In this document: one piece after another, positions 49,246-60,817 of the stretch
How the letters are laid out: each line of letters starts with the position of its first letter
How positions within the stretch are numbered: position 1 is the stretch's first letter
Source of the DNA: Arctopsyche grandis
Taxonomy: Eukaryota > Arthropoda > Insecta > Trichoptera > Hydropsychidae
Assembly (NCBI RefSeq): GCF_051622035.1
Contig: NC_135367.1
Location: 10,266,501 to 10,330,500, forward strand
Length of the DNA stretch: 64,000 nt
Reading direction: 5' to 3'
The notes under the pieces: model-generated
The model's input: the letters and a program-made list of their open reading frames with translations, nothing else
What the model was told of the DNA's origin: nothing
Database searches by the model: none
Position numbers and translations under genes: made by a program

Positions 49246-49852
49246 CTTCCCAAATTCTAAAATTCCAAAAATACACAGCCACACATACAGCATGGTAGCA
49301 ACGATTTAATTTAGAAGTTGGATTTCTCCTGGAATATATAAGAGAGTAAATGGACGGGTTGCGTAGTTAGAAGAAAGAACGACAGATGGAGGAAAGAACT
49401 GTTCAAACGGCAACCCGGTACATTGGTTCTCTCGATTCTAATGTTTTGGTAGCATATTGTGTAGGCGAATGTACTGTGGTGCGATTTTGGTAGTAGACGT
49501 AAAAGAATATAAAATATGTGATGAATAAGCGTGGATATAATTATTGCGAATATTCTTAGCGTTCGTTCGTTCGTGACTCGACTGTGGAGCAGAGTCGTAT
49601 GCGTGGGCGTTCAGTATCAAAAGCGATGCAAAAGAAATAGGGATGGAATGGGAGGTGGTGTGGGGAGGGAGTTGGCCAATTTGTAGATTTGGCAAAATAT
49701 TTTTATCACCGACACGTTTCCCATTTATTAACCTTTATTATCCGGTCTCGTTTGGATGGGTATACTCAGGAGTGCGCTGAAGACGACTCGCGCGAGCTGG
49801 CTGATAGGATTTTTGAAAATCGATTGGTCTTTTGTTGACTCTAGTGCAAATA
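49246..49852. other. No gene seen
   Basis: AT-rich to mixed composition; the ORF 49,438-49,695 has no recognisable domain. Confidence 0.35.
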
Positions 49853-50391
49853 TCTTCTAATATATAATTTGGAAAGAGACTTTGTATGTATCCTTCGTTC
49901 GTAGATCCGTGACGTCATCGAACAAATGATTCAATTTATTTATTTTTCGATTCATAGACGCTGATTCGCCTTGGTTCAGGGGGGTACAGGAGGCGTAGCC
50001 ATAGACGGCAAATGCTCAGGGGGGCGCAGGGGGCGTAGCCCTAGACGGCGAATGCTCAGGGGGGCGCAGGGGGCGTAGCCCTAGACGGCGAATGCTCACG
50101 GGGGTGCAAGGGGCGTAGCCCTAGACGGCAAATGCTCAGGGGGGCGCAGGTGGCGTAGCCCTAGGGGGCGCAGACGCCGGGAGCGTACATATAATTTTTT
50201 ATAAGAGACTTACTATATATGCTTGTTTGTTCGTGACAGTCAATTTAATAAAAAAAAACAAATGAGTATTCAAATAAATTTATATAAAATAAAACTATTC
50301 AAATAAGTTTAATAAAATGTTTACTATTAGATTAGTCATGTTTAAGCGGTTTATTTTACAAATACTGAGCGAAGCCGGGTAATACAGCTAG
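49853..50391 (+). mobile_element. Helitron-like element with internal minisatellite
   Basis: Starts CTTCTAATATATAATTTGGA, then AAGAGACTTTGTATGT; ends GAGCGAAGCCGGGTAATACA and GCTAG followed by T. Internal tandem repeats are common in non-autonomous Helitron families. The 5' end recurs at 17,860 and 35,025 on minus. Confidence 0.6.
49976..50175 (+). repeat. 40-bp minisatellite, five copies
   Basis: Unit AATGCTCAGGGGGGCGCAGG followed by GGGCGTAGCCCTAGACGGCG. Copies at 40-bp steps (AATGCTCA at 50011, 50051, 50091, 50131) with few substitutions. GC-rich against an AT-rich background. Confidence 0.9.
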
Positions 50392-50564
50392 TACTTAATA
50401 TTTTATAAGTTCGGCCTTTGTGCACGCCTCGTGTCTCTATTTGTCTACATAACAGTACCTACATACATACATATAGAGTATTTTGCGAGTTTTTTCAGCA
50501 TTTTGCGTGCACCGCTTGCGCATGGACGGCCACGTGTGTTACGTCCATCCCCCTACCTAAATAG

Positions 50565-50693
50565 ATCACAGGACCGGTGTGTAATCGTTGTAATGTCGCT
50601 AATCTGTGTGTAACTTTGACTGATCCTCGGGATATGATTCGATTTGCGGTTGATCAGTGGGCCGGAATCGAAACCCCAATCTTTGCGTGCAAA
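50565..50693 (+). CDS. Candidate exon, possibly of the secreted-precursor gene
   Basis: An open stretch bounded by a pyrimidine-rich acceptor (CATCCCCCTACCTAAATAG) and a good donor (AAA|GTGAGG), 129 nt, phase 0 at both ends, which is compatible with the phase-0 end of the 27,894 exon. It encodes ITGPVCNRCNVANLCVTLTD then PRDMIRFAVDQWAGIETPIF and ACK, with four cysteines spaced as in a disulfide-bonded domain. I do not recognise the domain. Composition is more GC-rich than the neighbourhood. The link to the 27.5-kb gene rests on phase and secreted-type cysteines only. Confidence 0.35.
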
Positions 50694-51394
50694 GTGAGGT
50701 GTGACATCCAATCCGCTCTCCATCTCCATCCCCCGAACCGCAAACCGACCCCATCTTCTTCACCCCATCCATCCATCCTTTGGGGTCGACGCAAATTAAG
50801 CGTTAGACCGCGATCCATTCAGCTGAAGCGGAGGGTCCTTTGAACGACACGGGAATAAATCTCTTCAGATACGTGGACACGTATGTTATCAAAGAGGGAC
50901 GAATTGCTCTTGTATACGGTGTGTGGAGGATCCTAGAGATTTTCGCAAGATCAAAAATGAATAGCGCATATAAAAATGTAGATAAAGTAAAAAAAGGTCC
51001 GCTCTTATATTATAAGGGTCGCTCTATCTAATATGAATACCGTTTAATGACAACTCCGTGTGGGAATTTTCTTTACGATTGCGAGCATGTTTCGTAATAC
51101 AATAACATATACGTATGTACATATAGTATATGTAAGTAGTAATAAGGAGTATTTATGTATAGTCAACTCAAAATACATATCTTGAAAAACAGTATCATTT
51201 ACATTTCCCTTACTGTGCTAAAAAATCCACTAGCCACGGTGCTGGACGCTAAGCGTCCATTTAAAAATGAGTGGTTTTAAGTTAAAATAATGTGAAATCT
51301 GCTAGATTAATTATTGTAATTAGCTATAAAAATTTTTTTATTTTGTATTAAATGTCGAATAATATGAAATAAGTGAGACACATTCAAATTACCA

Positions 51395-51715
51395 GCAGCA
51401 TAGATCAGTGATAAGCACGTAATGTAAACCATGTGGTCACGGGTTCAATTCCTGTTCGATACTGCTGGCAATGCTTTGGATATGTGACTCTAGGTTGAAC
51501 GTTTCCTATCAAAATTTGCCAATTTATCTGATTTAATTGAAACGGCTCCAAAAAAATGGCAACCTTTCATCAGCAAAAATATTCGTCAAATTTACCAATA
51601 GATGTCTCTATGAAGCTCTGTAATTACTATAAATTGTTTATCGATGTTTATAATTGGCCAAGTAGGAGCATTGAGGTTTACTTGCTAGGTCTTCCGATAA
51701 ACAATTTATATATGT
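51395..51715 (+). repeat. SINE, plus strand
   Basis: Head CCAGCAGCATAGATCAGTGA, B box GGGTTCAATTCC, core TTGCCAATTTATCTGATTTA, and a degenerate tail loop (GGAGCATTGAGGTTTACTTG). Confidence 0.75.
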
Positions 51716-51899
51716 ACTAGTATATACATACATACATATATGTATTTTTTTTTAAATTAGGTAAAGTATGTATATTAATAAAATATATAAACTTTCATAA
51801 GATCAACTATTTATTTTTTATAATTAAAAGGTTTATGTGGTCAATTTGAATAGGGATTAGTCCGCAATGTGTCATATATTATTAAACGAGCCAATTATA

Positions 51900-52506
51900 T
51901 GTATATATAAAAACGGATGGGATGTATGTATTTTTGTGGAAATGGTTGTGGGTACGTGCAATGCATCGACAAGTATGGAGATTTCAAAATAACTTATTTT
52001 AAAATACCAGGAGTATAAGTTGTGCACAAACAATCAGCGTGAAGTTAAACGTTTGATCAATTAGAACAATGAAGATAGATTTTGATCAATGGATGCATTT
52101 TAAGCATCCGCTGTAGGGATGTGGCGTGACGAACCGAGACTCGGGGAAGCGGGGAAGTGGGGTAGCTGGGACTGACATGTGCTTCTGATATTGAGTGCCA
52201 AGCGACGTCAGACCGAGTGACAGGTGACGTCAGCGTCACATGCGGTGCGCGGGAGCGTACACACATACACACATCCACAAAGACACACACGCACACACAT
52301 ATGTATATTCATTCATCATTTCAAACGGGTGAATGGGTTGGATCGGTGAGCGTGTAATGCGCGCACTCAACTTTTTTTATTAATACGGCGTGCGCGCGCC
52401 CATAAATTACCTTACATTATATTTATATATAACGCATAAATTTATTTTAATTCGTGTATCAATTCCTTTCTGAAACTACCCGTTGAAATTAACGGCCACA
52501 CACTAG
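51900..52506 (+). mobile_element. Helitron-like element, plus strand 3' end
   Basis: Ends CCGTTGAAATTAACGG (52480-52495, 5-bp stem), CCACACA and CTAG followed by T. Interior shares GCGCGGGAGCGTACACACAT with 37.15 kb in reverse. Left boundary approximate. Confidence 0.6.
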
Positions 52507-52541
52507 TCTTATATAATTGTAAATACGGTTATGTGTTTATA

Positions 52542-52815
52542 CTAGTGTTGTACCTGTTGATGTTTCGACAGGTGATTTTGAAAAGGTATTGATGGAATTT
52601 GGAAAGGAACTCATCTCATGGACTAAAAAATGGGACTGACCCTCATTTGTTGTATTTTATTATTATTTTAGTAACAGTATGCAATTAATAAAAATAGTCC
52701 TTAATTTCGCGTGCACGTTTTTGCGTGCATTGTATATACTATGTACATACATATGTAACTGACGATTTGTTTTACACACGCAATAACGCGCAGAACATAA
52801 TGTATGTATTTTTTC
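52542..52815 (-). mobile_element. Helitron-like element, minus strand 3' end
   Basis: Hairpin CCTGTTGA / TTCGACAGG (52553-52572) followed on minus by TACAACA and CTAG|T. Lies 35 bp from the oppositely oriented end at 52,506. Extent uncertain. Confidence 0.5.
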
Positions 52816-54259
52816 CCTTTCTGTTTAGTAATTGAGATGAATTTTTCCAGAGACGTGGCCTAATTTAGTGCTAATTCGCTTCGGACGAAGATTAATCGTT
52901 GGATTAAGTCCTCCTTAAGGTCCATATTTGCCCCTGGGCCTAATGTTTGTCTCATTAGGTAAAGTACGGCTGTGAAATTTCATATATAATATTATATAAT
53001 GATAATAATCCTTCGTAAATCAGAGTCGTCCAACGACTCAATGAGATTTTTATTTTTTCATATAGAAATAATTTGATTCACCGCCAATGTAATTGAATAA
53101 TTGATCATAATATATATATTTACATATGTATAAACAGCGTTTGCCAATCTTTTTACTTTATCTATGTATGTACATATACGTACATACTTAGTTGTACATA
53201 ATAGATATATAATTCGAAAACCTCAAGATTTTGACTGATTTGAACTCGGAATTCATCATTGTTTCCATGGTTTAAAAAAATATTTTTGTATGTATGTGTG
53301 TAACTAGAACACCAATGATTCTATCAATTATTGAATTTTTTATTTAGTGGAAATTATTACTTATTCAATTACTGAAAGTGTAACTTTTGTTTTACTGAAA
53401 ATCAAAAATGTGCGAGTTTCTTCACATTACCGATATGTGTGTAGTGCGTACGTACATATGTATATACGGTATGAATATTGTTTTTAATACTTCTCATAGT
53501 CCTCAAATACATAGATAAAGCCATGGGTTGGTCAGACCCAAAGCTTTAACCTGCGTTAAGTCATCAAAACGGGGAAATCGTATACTCGTAACTCGTAACA
53601 CTCGAACTTGGTCACGATTGCTTTCAACTTGTCGATGGGACTCTCCAAAGGCTGACTACGGTAAACCCGACACTACATATTTTCCCTTAATTACATTATT
53701 TATTCAATTTCAACTCACCCGCTCGTCCCCTGTATATGGGGAGGAAAGTGGGCGTTGGTAGCGATGTTTGAGTGTGCCGTTAAACTCGACGGTTTATTGT
53801 TTTTCACGCGGGGCTCAAATTGCGGTCGTGGCCTTGAAATTGACAAAATTCTGTTTTATTACCCCTGGATACGGTCCTCGGTGTAAGATTTGCATGAAAT
53901 ATTGATATTGGAAGTACCTGTTGTTTGGTCCAACGTCGAAACAGGCTGGTGCTCAACTTGGCTGTCTTAATTAGTGTAGTTTGCTTGGATTAAGGAGAAG
54001 GGATTGATACAGTAGCTTGTGGCTGATTAAGTCAGATGTTGTCAAGCTTATTTAAAGGTTATGTCGACTACTTGTGGGATGATTGATTTGAATAATGAGT
54101 AAATATATAAGACAAGTAAAAATTTCGAATGCTGAAATTAACAATATACATTCACTAGCAAGTTCTACCCATTCAAATATATTTTTTGTACATAACTTTA
54201 ATTAAAATAAATATCTTCCGTAATCGTTTTTTTTCCTCCATTTCAAAATTTTGTTCATG
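52816..54259. other. Unique sequence, no gene confirmed
   Basis: The ORF at 53,528-53,761 has no family features. 52,850-52,960 and 53,930-54,060 contain several TAAT, GGATTA and TTAATTAG motifs and are candidate regulatory DNA. Confidence 0.3.
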
Positions 54260-54510
54260 TTATTTTATTTTATTTTATTTATTGAAAAATCAACAGACAA
54301 CAAGACGTAGACATGCATAAAAACAAAGAGTAAATATATAATATACATACATCCGAGTCCGATTACAGATTATCTTTTGGGATTTGTTAGTTCTGATAAC
54401 TAGAGGTAGGATAGTCACAGTGCTATCCATTGTTCGGCAAACCTTTAACAATGCATTTACAACCTTTGAACAATACACGGCCCCCTCAGGCTACGGTGAC
54501 TACTGATAAC
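54260..54510 (-). repeat. Dispersed repeat E, LINE-like 3' end, copy 2
   Basis: Minus strand carries the same sequence as 31,000-31,135 (CCGTGTATTGTTCAAAGGTT) and ends in AAATAAAATAAAATAAAATA. The 62-aa minus ORF is probably its 3' coding remnant or chance. Confidence 0.6.
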
Positions 54511-54681
54511 ATGGAGCAACAATAAAAAATTATCAAATATTTTTTAAGTTAAAAAAGTTTGGCCCACTAAATTTGAATAGAATAATGATTTATGTTTAAA
54601 AAAATACGCAGTTTTTGGTTTTTGTGGTTTTAAATTAAAATTCTAGTATTGATGTGCTCAAAGTGAGTATTGGAATTAATA

Positions 54682-55165
54682 TTGCCAGCAGCGTGGCTCG
54701 GTCGTTAAGCTTCTGCTTAACACTGAGAGGCGCCGAGTTCGATCCCTTGAGCTGACCTCGATTGAAAAGAATTTTTCTGAGTATATCTGTAATGCTGCTG
54801 GTCAGACCAGGATTTGTGACTCCTGGTTGATCGTTTCCTATCAGAGTTTGCCAATTTTCTCTGATTTCATTGTTGAAACGATTCCCGATTAAAAATTGGC
54901 TAAAAATCCTTCCTACCCACTATGTCACCACTATTTGAGTATGATTAATGTAAATATTACAATAAAAATGTATGTACAATTCATAGATGTCTCGTTAATT
55001 GTCGAGTTTGTCAGTGTCTCGTAATTTAGCGACTTACATATGTATGTATATAATAAAAAATGCTGTATTGTTTGTAATTTGGCCAGGAAGGCGCATTGGG
55101 GTTTACCTGTAATGCCTTCCTGGTATGAAATAAAATAAAATAAATAAAATAAATAAATAAAAAAA
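54682..55165 (+). repeat. SINE, plus strand, full length reference copy
   Basis: tRNA-like head with A box (GGCTCGGTCGTTAAGC) and B-box-like GAGTTCGATCC, then TGACCTCGATTGAAAAGAAT, core TTTGTGACTCC-like and TTTGCCAATTTTCTCTGATT, GATGTCTCGTTAATTGTCGA, and a terminal stem-loop (CCAGGAAGGC 55083-55092, GCCTTCCTGG 55114-55123) followed by (AAATA)n. Flanks share an AATATT. About 480 bp. Confidence 0.9.
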
Positions 55166-56124
55166 AATATTAAGATGTTTTTTTCTGTTGATTGTGATTT
55201 TTTATTGCTTTAAAATACTTATCTAACGAATTTTAAAAGTCAAAAACATATATTTTTTATTTCACAACGTTTATAAGGATTGGTTTTCTATAATGAAAGC
55301 TCATTATCTGGGATATAAAATATCAATTTATTTAACATGCATACCGACATTTTCTATTTCTTTCATCAATTCCTTAAACCATTTTCAATCCGTCTCCAAA
55401 ATCATCCGTTGAAAACACTAGCACACAGACTCCTATCCTGTAGACTCTAAATGTAATTTTCATTTAAAATCCATTTTTAGATGTTTGAATAATATTGTTA
55501 ATAATATTTTAACGTGGAATCACGAAAGGGAATATCGACTGTCTAAGTACATTCGTGGGTGAAAATAAATACCCCAGCTAAGGCTAACCGGACTCAGTAA
55601 GTGCCCGAACAAAGGATACGCTTGAGTTCTCACAGAACAACCGACTTACGATGGTAGACCGTTGCGTGCCTAGACAATAGACACATAAATGGATCGGAGA
55701 AGCTATTGTGTGCAACTTGCACTTTATAATGAGGTTCACACGGTAAATCGGATTATACTGGAGTGAGCGGTGGATCCATGTGGACCACTTGAATTGTGGA
55801 ATAAATGTTGTGAAGCGACTATGGCCGATAATAAATATAATAAACAGAGGCCGCCACCCGAAAAAGAATAAGAAATATGTTCTAGTATTATATAATTGCA
55901 TGAGTGGAATTTTGATCTTCTCTCTTCCATTTGGGCCTCGTATGGATGTTTTGTAATTACGGATAGTTCTTCTATATTGGTGCTGGTTGTAAATGCAAGA
56001 CATTCCATACTATATATTCTGTTTATTTGATATTTTTGTTGCATCTATTATGATTAATGGTATTGTTTTTAATGATTATTTATTTATGTATTTTTATGTG
56101 CATATGTTTTCTTCTCTATTATAT
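55166..56124. other. No gene seen
   Basis: Overlapping minus ORFs (55,584-56,044) have no recognised domain; the DNA is not low-complexity, so an unknown repeat is possible. Confidence 0.3.
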
Positions 56125-56430
56125 TTTCGGTCATTGTGAGGCAATAGGGGTTCCTGTAATACCACAATGGTCCAAACTAAAATAATTATTTAATTTTTAT
56201 CCTACCTGTTGTCACAAATCTTCTGTATTCATGTACTTAGAATTTGTAAAAAAATATTTATAAGTCTAAAAATCAATAGATATCTCAATGGATTAATTAA
56301 TTAATTGTTAATTTCGTGTTCTTTAGCTTCTCGAAATACAGTGATGTATGTAATAAAAACGCCGCATCGTTTGTAATTAATTGTCCAGGAAGGTGCATTG
56401 GGGTCTTCCTGTTAAGCCTTCCTGGTATAT
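56125..56430 (+). repeat. SINE-related composite with two 3' stem-loops
   Basis: A decayed LINE-type loop (GGTCATTGTGAGGCAATAGG ... CCACAATGG, 56131-56170) precedes SINE body sequence (CCTACCTGTTGTCACAAATC, AGATATCTCAATGG) that ends in a SINE-type loop (CCAGGAAGGT 56385-56394, GCCTTCCTGG 56416-56425). Confidence 0.7.
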
Positions 56431-56582
56431 ACATATGTACATATCTAACATATGTACAAAAATAAAAATAAAATGTACATATATAAAACGCTTATTTCGT
56501 CATATTCATGACTGTTCGAAGAGACGTCACACCGTCAATGCGATTATTTTAAATGGCGCTCACTTTTTATTATCTGGTTCTA

Positions 56583-56755
<173 letters not shown>

Positions 56756-56765
56756 TCACGCATTT

Positions 56766-56960
56766 TCTGATTTTAAATGCTTTTTATTATTTCGAAATTA
56801 TGTTCAAAATACATCTTATATCTATTTTAATAGCTACTGATCATTTTCTATTTTACAATTTTAATTGAATTTGGTTAGTAATCATAGTATTATATAATTC
56901 TAATGTTAATGTACAGCATAATAAGAAAAAGAGCTGAGAAACCTATTTACAATTCTTATC
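56766..56960 (+). repeat. Dispersed repeat A, fourth copy
   Basis: TTTTAAATGCTTTTTATTAT through ACAGCATAATAAGAAAAAGA. Supplies a second empty version of the LTR-element target. Confidence 0.8.
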
Positions 56961-58629
56961 CGTCACGTACATATGTGTTCCTATACCTATAAGAGAATTT
57001 GCGTTGTTGTTACGCAGTAAGTGTCTATAGAATTTGTTTGTGATACTAATATGAAATATTATTTTCTATCTAAGAATAAATACACGACGTCGTCGAGCAG
57101 AATTAATTGAATCGAGCAATCGCTTCGATTAAACGCTTAAATGAACCTTGGTCCATTCATCTTACAATAGATTCATAGGCAAAGATAGGTAGGTGGGTAT
57201 TCACAGGTATTCGCATGGATAAATACGTAATAAGGTAAACGCGAGTTGTCTGTGTCGGTTTTCACGTTTTTAATCTCATGCGGAAATTGAGTTTTCTTTC
57301 CGGTCCTTCCATTATTAAAGAAAACGTGTCTTTTATACTAAAACCTGCGGAATCGTTAACTCGCCCTTCCTAGTCCCTGCAGTGGTTGCCAACATTTTTG
57401 TAAAATAATTAAAACCACCACTCCATTCCTTGCTTTGCTATAAATATGCGCGGAATTCAGTTTGGTATATTATTTTATTTTTTGATAAATTATGACTCGG
57501 AGTTTTTTTTCTGTGGAAAACTTTCACCATAATTTAGCGTTGAATTTTTAAATTGAGCATTACGAATTCTCGTTTAACATTTAATCATTTTTGAACTGAA
57601 ATTTTTTTGACAAGGAAAGTTTAATTTATTAATTACATTATATATGTATGTATATATTATATATACCTATATAATGTACTTGTTATCTGCTATTTTTGAA
57701 ATAAAATATTTTCAAACTGGAATACATTTGAATTAATTAACATATAATTTCGTGTTTATATCAAGAGCATTATTTATGGATAAGCGGCATCTGTACAAAA
57801 ATAAAATTAATAAAAATGGTTTTCAGTATTTAAATATGGGTAGGTTTATATACTCAGAAGATTATACTTTATATACACCTATGTACATACATATATGCAC
57901 ATATGTAAATATGTACCTATACATATGTTACAGTCGAAGTATATTTTCAGTCGAAATATATTCCAACTGGCGTTTTTTATGACTTAAAATAGATGAACCC
58001 TTAAGAGGGCTGTACACCGGAAACTTTAATTTTGTTGCCGTTCCTTTCTTTGATATATACATATATTGAGTGAATGTATATATTGAGAGAGAGTATATAT
58101 GCGACAGTTACGCTTCGACCAGATAATACGTATTTTAAATCGACAAAATCAAGGTTTCGTTTCTTTAGTTTATTAATTTAATTAAAATTTAAATATATAG
58201 ACATAAAATATATGAACCCATAAATCTGATAATAATTGAAATTTTGGTGATTTTTTCTGTAACCGACATAAAAAATTAATTTCGATCATTTATTTTCACG
58301 ATAATGAAATTGAGCCTGGTTTGACCAAATTGGAGCAACGGACTAACGAATGAGTTTTACAATTCAATAGCTTTATTTATATATGATCGATACCCAACAG
58401 CTGTCCCAACAGCTGATATGATTCCATAAATGTTGACACCGTTAATACCAATTTAACGTAAAACTTTAATTCCGAACATTTAAAATTGCCTATAATTGGG
58501 GAAAATATTGCGAAATGAAAACATTTGCATTTGAATCAAATATTCAATATTTTTACAAGAATTATAACAGGAAAATATTTCACTTCTTGTGTATTAAATT
58601 TAATATCTTTTTATTTTCATGACATTGAT
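56961..58629. other. No gene seen
   Basis: AT-rich. CAACAGCTG appears twice near 58,397-58,413. ORFs are low complexity. Confidence 0.35.
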
Positions 58630-58639
58630 ATAAGAATTA

Positions 58640-59215
58640 TATTTAAAGATAAGAGTAAACTACCACTTTCCATTGACGGATACTCACCAAATTTTATATA
58701 TAACTTGATATTAAGCTTAAAATTCTATATATGAAATTTTATTTTAATACACTGAAAGGTGCCTGAAAAGCACATAAAAACCTCAATTATCTAGAATAAA
58801 AGTACTACTTCCGGTTGAGGTAAAAATATAAGTGTATAAAATTTATAGTTTCTATTACATGCAAAAAAATTTCATTTGTTTGATCCAACGATTGAATCCA
58901 ATAACTAAAAAAAAGAGGACACCTACATAAGGGGAGATACCATTTCAGGTCAACTTAAAAATTTGAAAAAAAATACGTCTTGTTGATAAGTATTTCAGTA
59001 ACCGATACCAAGTTTAAGTTCAATAAGACTAACGGTGTTCAAAAACATCACAACTCCCAAAAAATCAGAAATCACAGTCTCCCACATTTTTCTAGATAAT
59101 GAAAACGTGATCAGTGATCGATTCCGAGTTCCAATCAGTCAAAATATCTAGTTTGAATTTTCGCATGGTCACAAAACTTCATCTAGTATTACTACGTACA
59201 TAGAAAATGTAAAAA
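58640..59215 (+). repeat. Dispersed repeat G, copy 2
   Basis: Collinear with 48,640-49,220: GAGTAAACTACCACTTTCCA, GTACTACTTCCGGTTGAGG, GGGGAGATACCATTTCAGG and CACAAAACTTCATCTAGTAT. The motif starts are 58675, 58807 and 58942. Confidence 0.8.
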
Positions 59216-59318
59216 GCAACAGGCTTTCACCGATCAGGAACTGAACATTTTTACTATGTATTTAATGAAATGAGCAATTTCACGGATCAGATGTTACATA
59301 CATACATACATATATAAC

Positions 59319-59605
59319 CAGCAGCGTCGTCTAGTATTGAATTATTTCGTGCTCGATGTCACGGGTTCGATTCCCACTAAGAGTCTCGTTATTGGTAAGA
59401 CCTTGGTTTGTCAAGGTCGATCGTTTCTTATCAGAATTTGCCAATTTTTCTGATTTTTATTGAAAGGGTTCCTGTAAAATTGGCTTTTCGGATTTGCCCG
59501 GATTTTCTTTCTACGGGCCTGTATGTATGTAATAATTATATATTTAGATGTCTCGTTAATTATGAGTTTTCTAAGTCTTGTAATAAAAAATAAATAAATA
59601 AATAT
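59319..59605 (+). repeat. SINE, plus strand
   Basis: Head ACCAGCAGCGTCGTCTAGTA, B box GGGTTCGATTCC, core TTTGCCAATTTTTCTGATTT and TAGATGTCTCGTTAATTA. No terminal stem-loop; ends AAATAAATAAATAAAT. Confidence 0.75.
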
Positions 59606-59639
59606 AGATAAATCAATTTAGTTGTTCGTACTACACATA

Positions 59640-60487
59640 TTTGTACTATATATGAAATTGCGGTGAAACATTCTATTTTTGTCCGAAGGAGACGAGCCGG
59701 GGGGCGGGTTTCAGCTCTCGAATATCCTGAAAAAGTGGACTTTCAGCAGTTTCACCGCTGAAAGCGTAACAAAATATGGCAAGGAAAAGGCTAGTGGCAG
59801 ATGTTGCTAATGCGCCTTCGACGTAGAGGCCAATTCAGAACGTATGGCCGTGGGTGGACGACGAGTTTGAGTAACGCGTTCGTTTTTTTTGGACCTAAAG
59901 GGACAGATTTTTTAGATTCGACCCCACGTGGAGATCGCAATTTCTCTCGGTCTCAATTTTATTAATTTTCAAACTCGTCGAATTATTGTACACATAAAGT
60001 GTAATGGCGAATACGTGCGAGTGACAGCTACGATTCTACGCAATTTTCACTTGTTGTGGTTTACTTTACCATCGTCACGGTTCGTTTTCGTATAATCATA
60101 CTGTTTTCGAATTATGTTTGTTATCTTGTACTAGTAAACAATCAGTTCTTGTATGTTTGTTAGTTTTGTCTTGAAAACGATGCAATTGTATTGATTATAT
60201 ACGCTTTACTACTCTCTTCTGGTCAAAAAAACAGACTCTGGGATCTTACTTACATAGTTAAATGTAAAGAAAGGTACATATATAAACACATTTGATATTC
60301 AATTCGTAATCGTGGTCAATGAGACTCGTTAAGCTCTTAAGCCATGTTTATTTCTCCTAGCTTCTACGTATATACAATATTTATCTACATATGTACATAT
60401 GTATGTTTATCTATCTGTCATCGTAGACAGAGTGAATTAAACATTGAAAATGAAGCATGATGAATAGATCAAATGAAAAATGAATAT
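59640..60487. other. Unique, locally GC-richer sequence
   Basis: No gene recognised. Contains the hairpin CTTTCAGC ... GCTGAAAG (59740-59764) and an inverted 10-mer GCGGTGAAAC/GTTTCACCGC at 59660 and 59749. Confidence 0.35.
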
Positions 60488-60817
60488 TGTGGCGTAGAGG
60501 TGGATTGAGGCCAAAGTCGCTTCACGGCATTTATTGAATGATTCAGGAGGTCCACGCGCAGCCAGTGCTCGTTCCAGAATGATTTGATATGGCCTAAGTA
60601 TCTCTTTATAAAGGGCAAGTCGTTCACTACAGCTTCCCCGATCCGTTTGTTTCTAGGTACGTACAGTTTTCAGTGAGTCTCACGCTCTCGCGCTCTCAGG
60701 GTTCTAGGAATTCTATCGACCACTTAGAATCCCACTAGGCCAATTCGGGGGTCTCCATTGTTAGCCCCCGAATACACTTTAGGCAGCGGATAATCCCCAT
60801 AATGTTCCCACGTTACA
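60488..60817 (+). mobile_element. Probable solo LTR
   Basis: TGTGGCG...CGTTACA termini flanked by ATAT on both sides (60484-60487, 60818-60821). A TATA box (CTTTATAAAGGG, near 60,610) is followed by TCGTTCACTACAGC, a plausible start region. No internal coding region, as after LTR-LTR recombination. Confidence 0.55.

Noticed and set aside
49976-50175. CRISPR-like array
   Set aside because: The 40-bp units are directly adjacent without unique spacers and lie in a eukaryotic transposon-like repeat.
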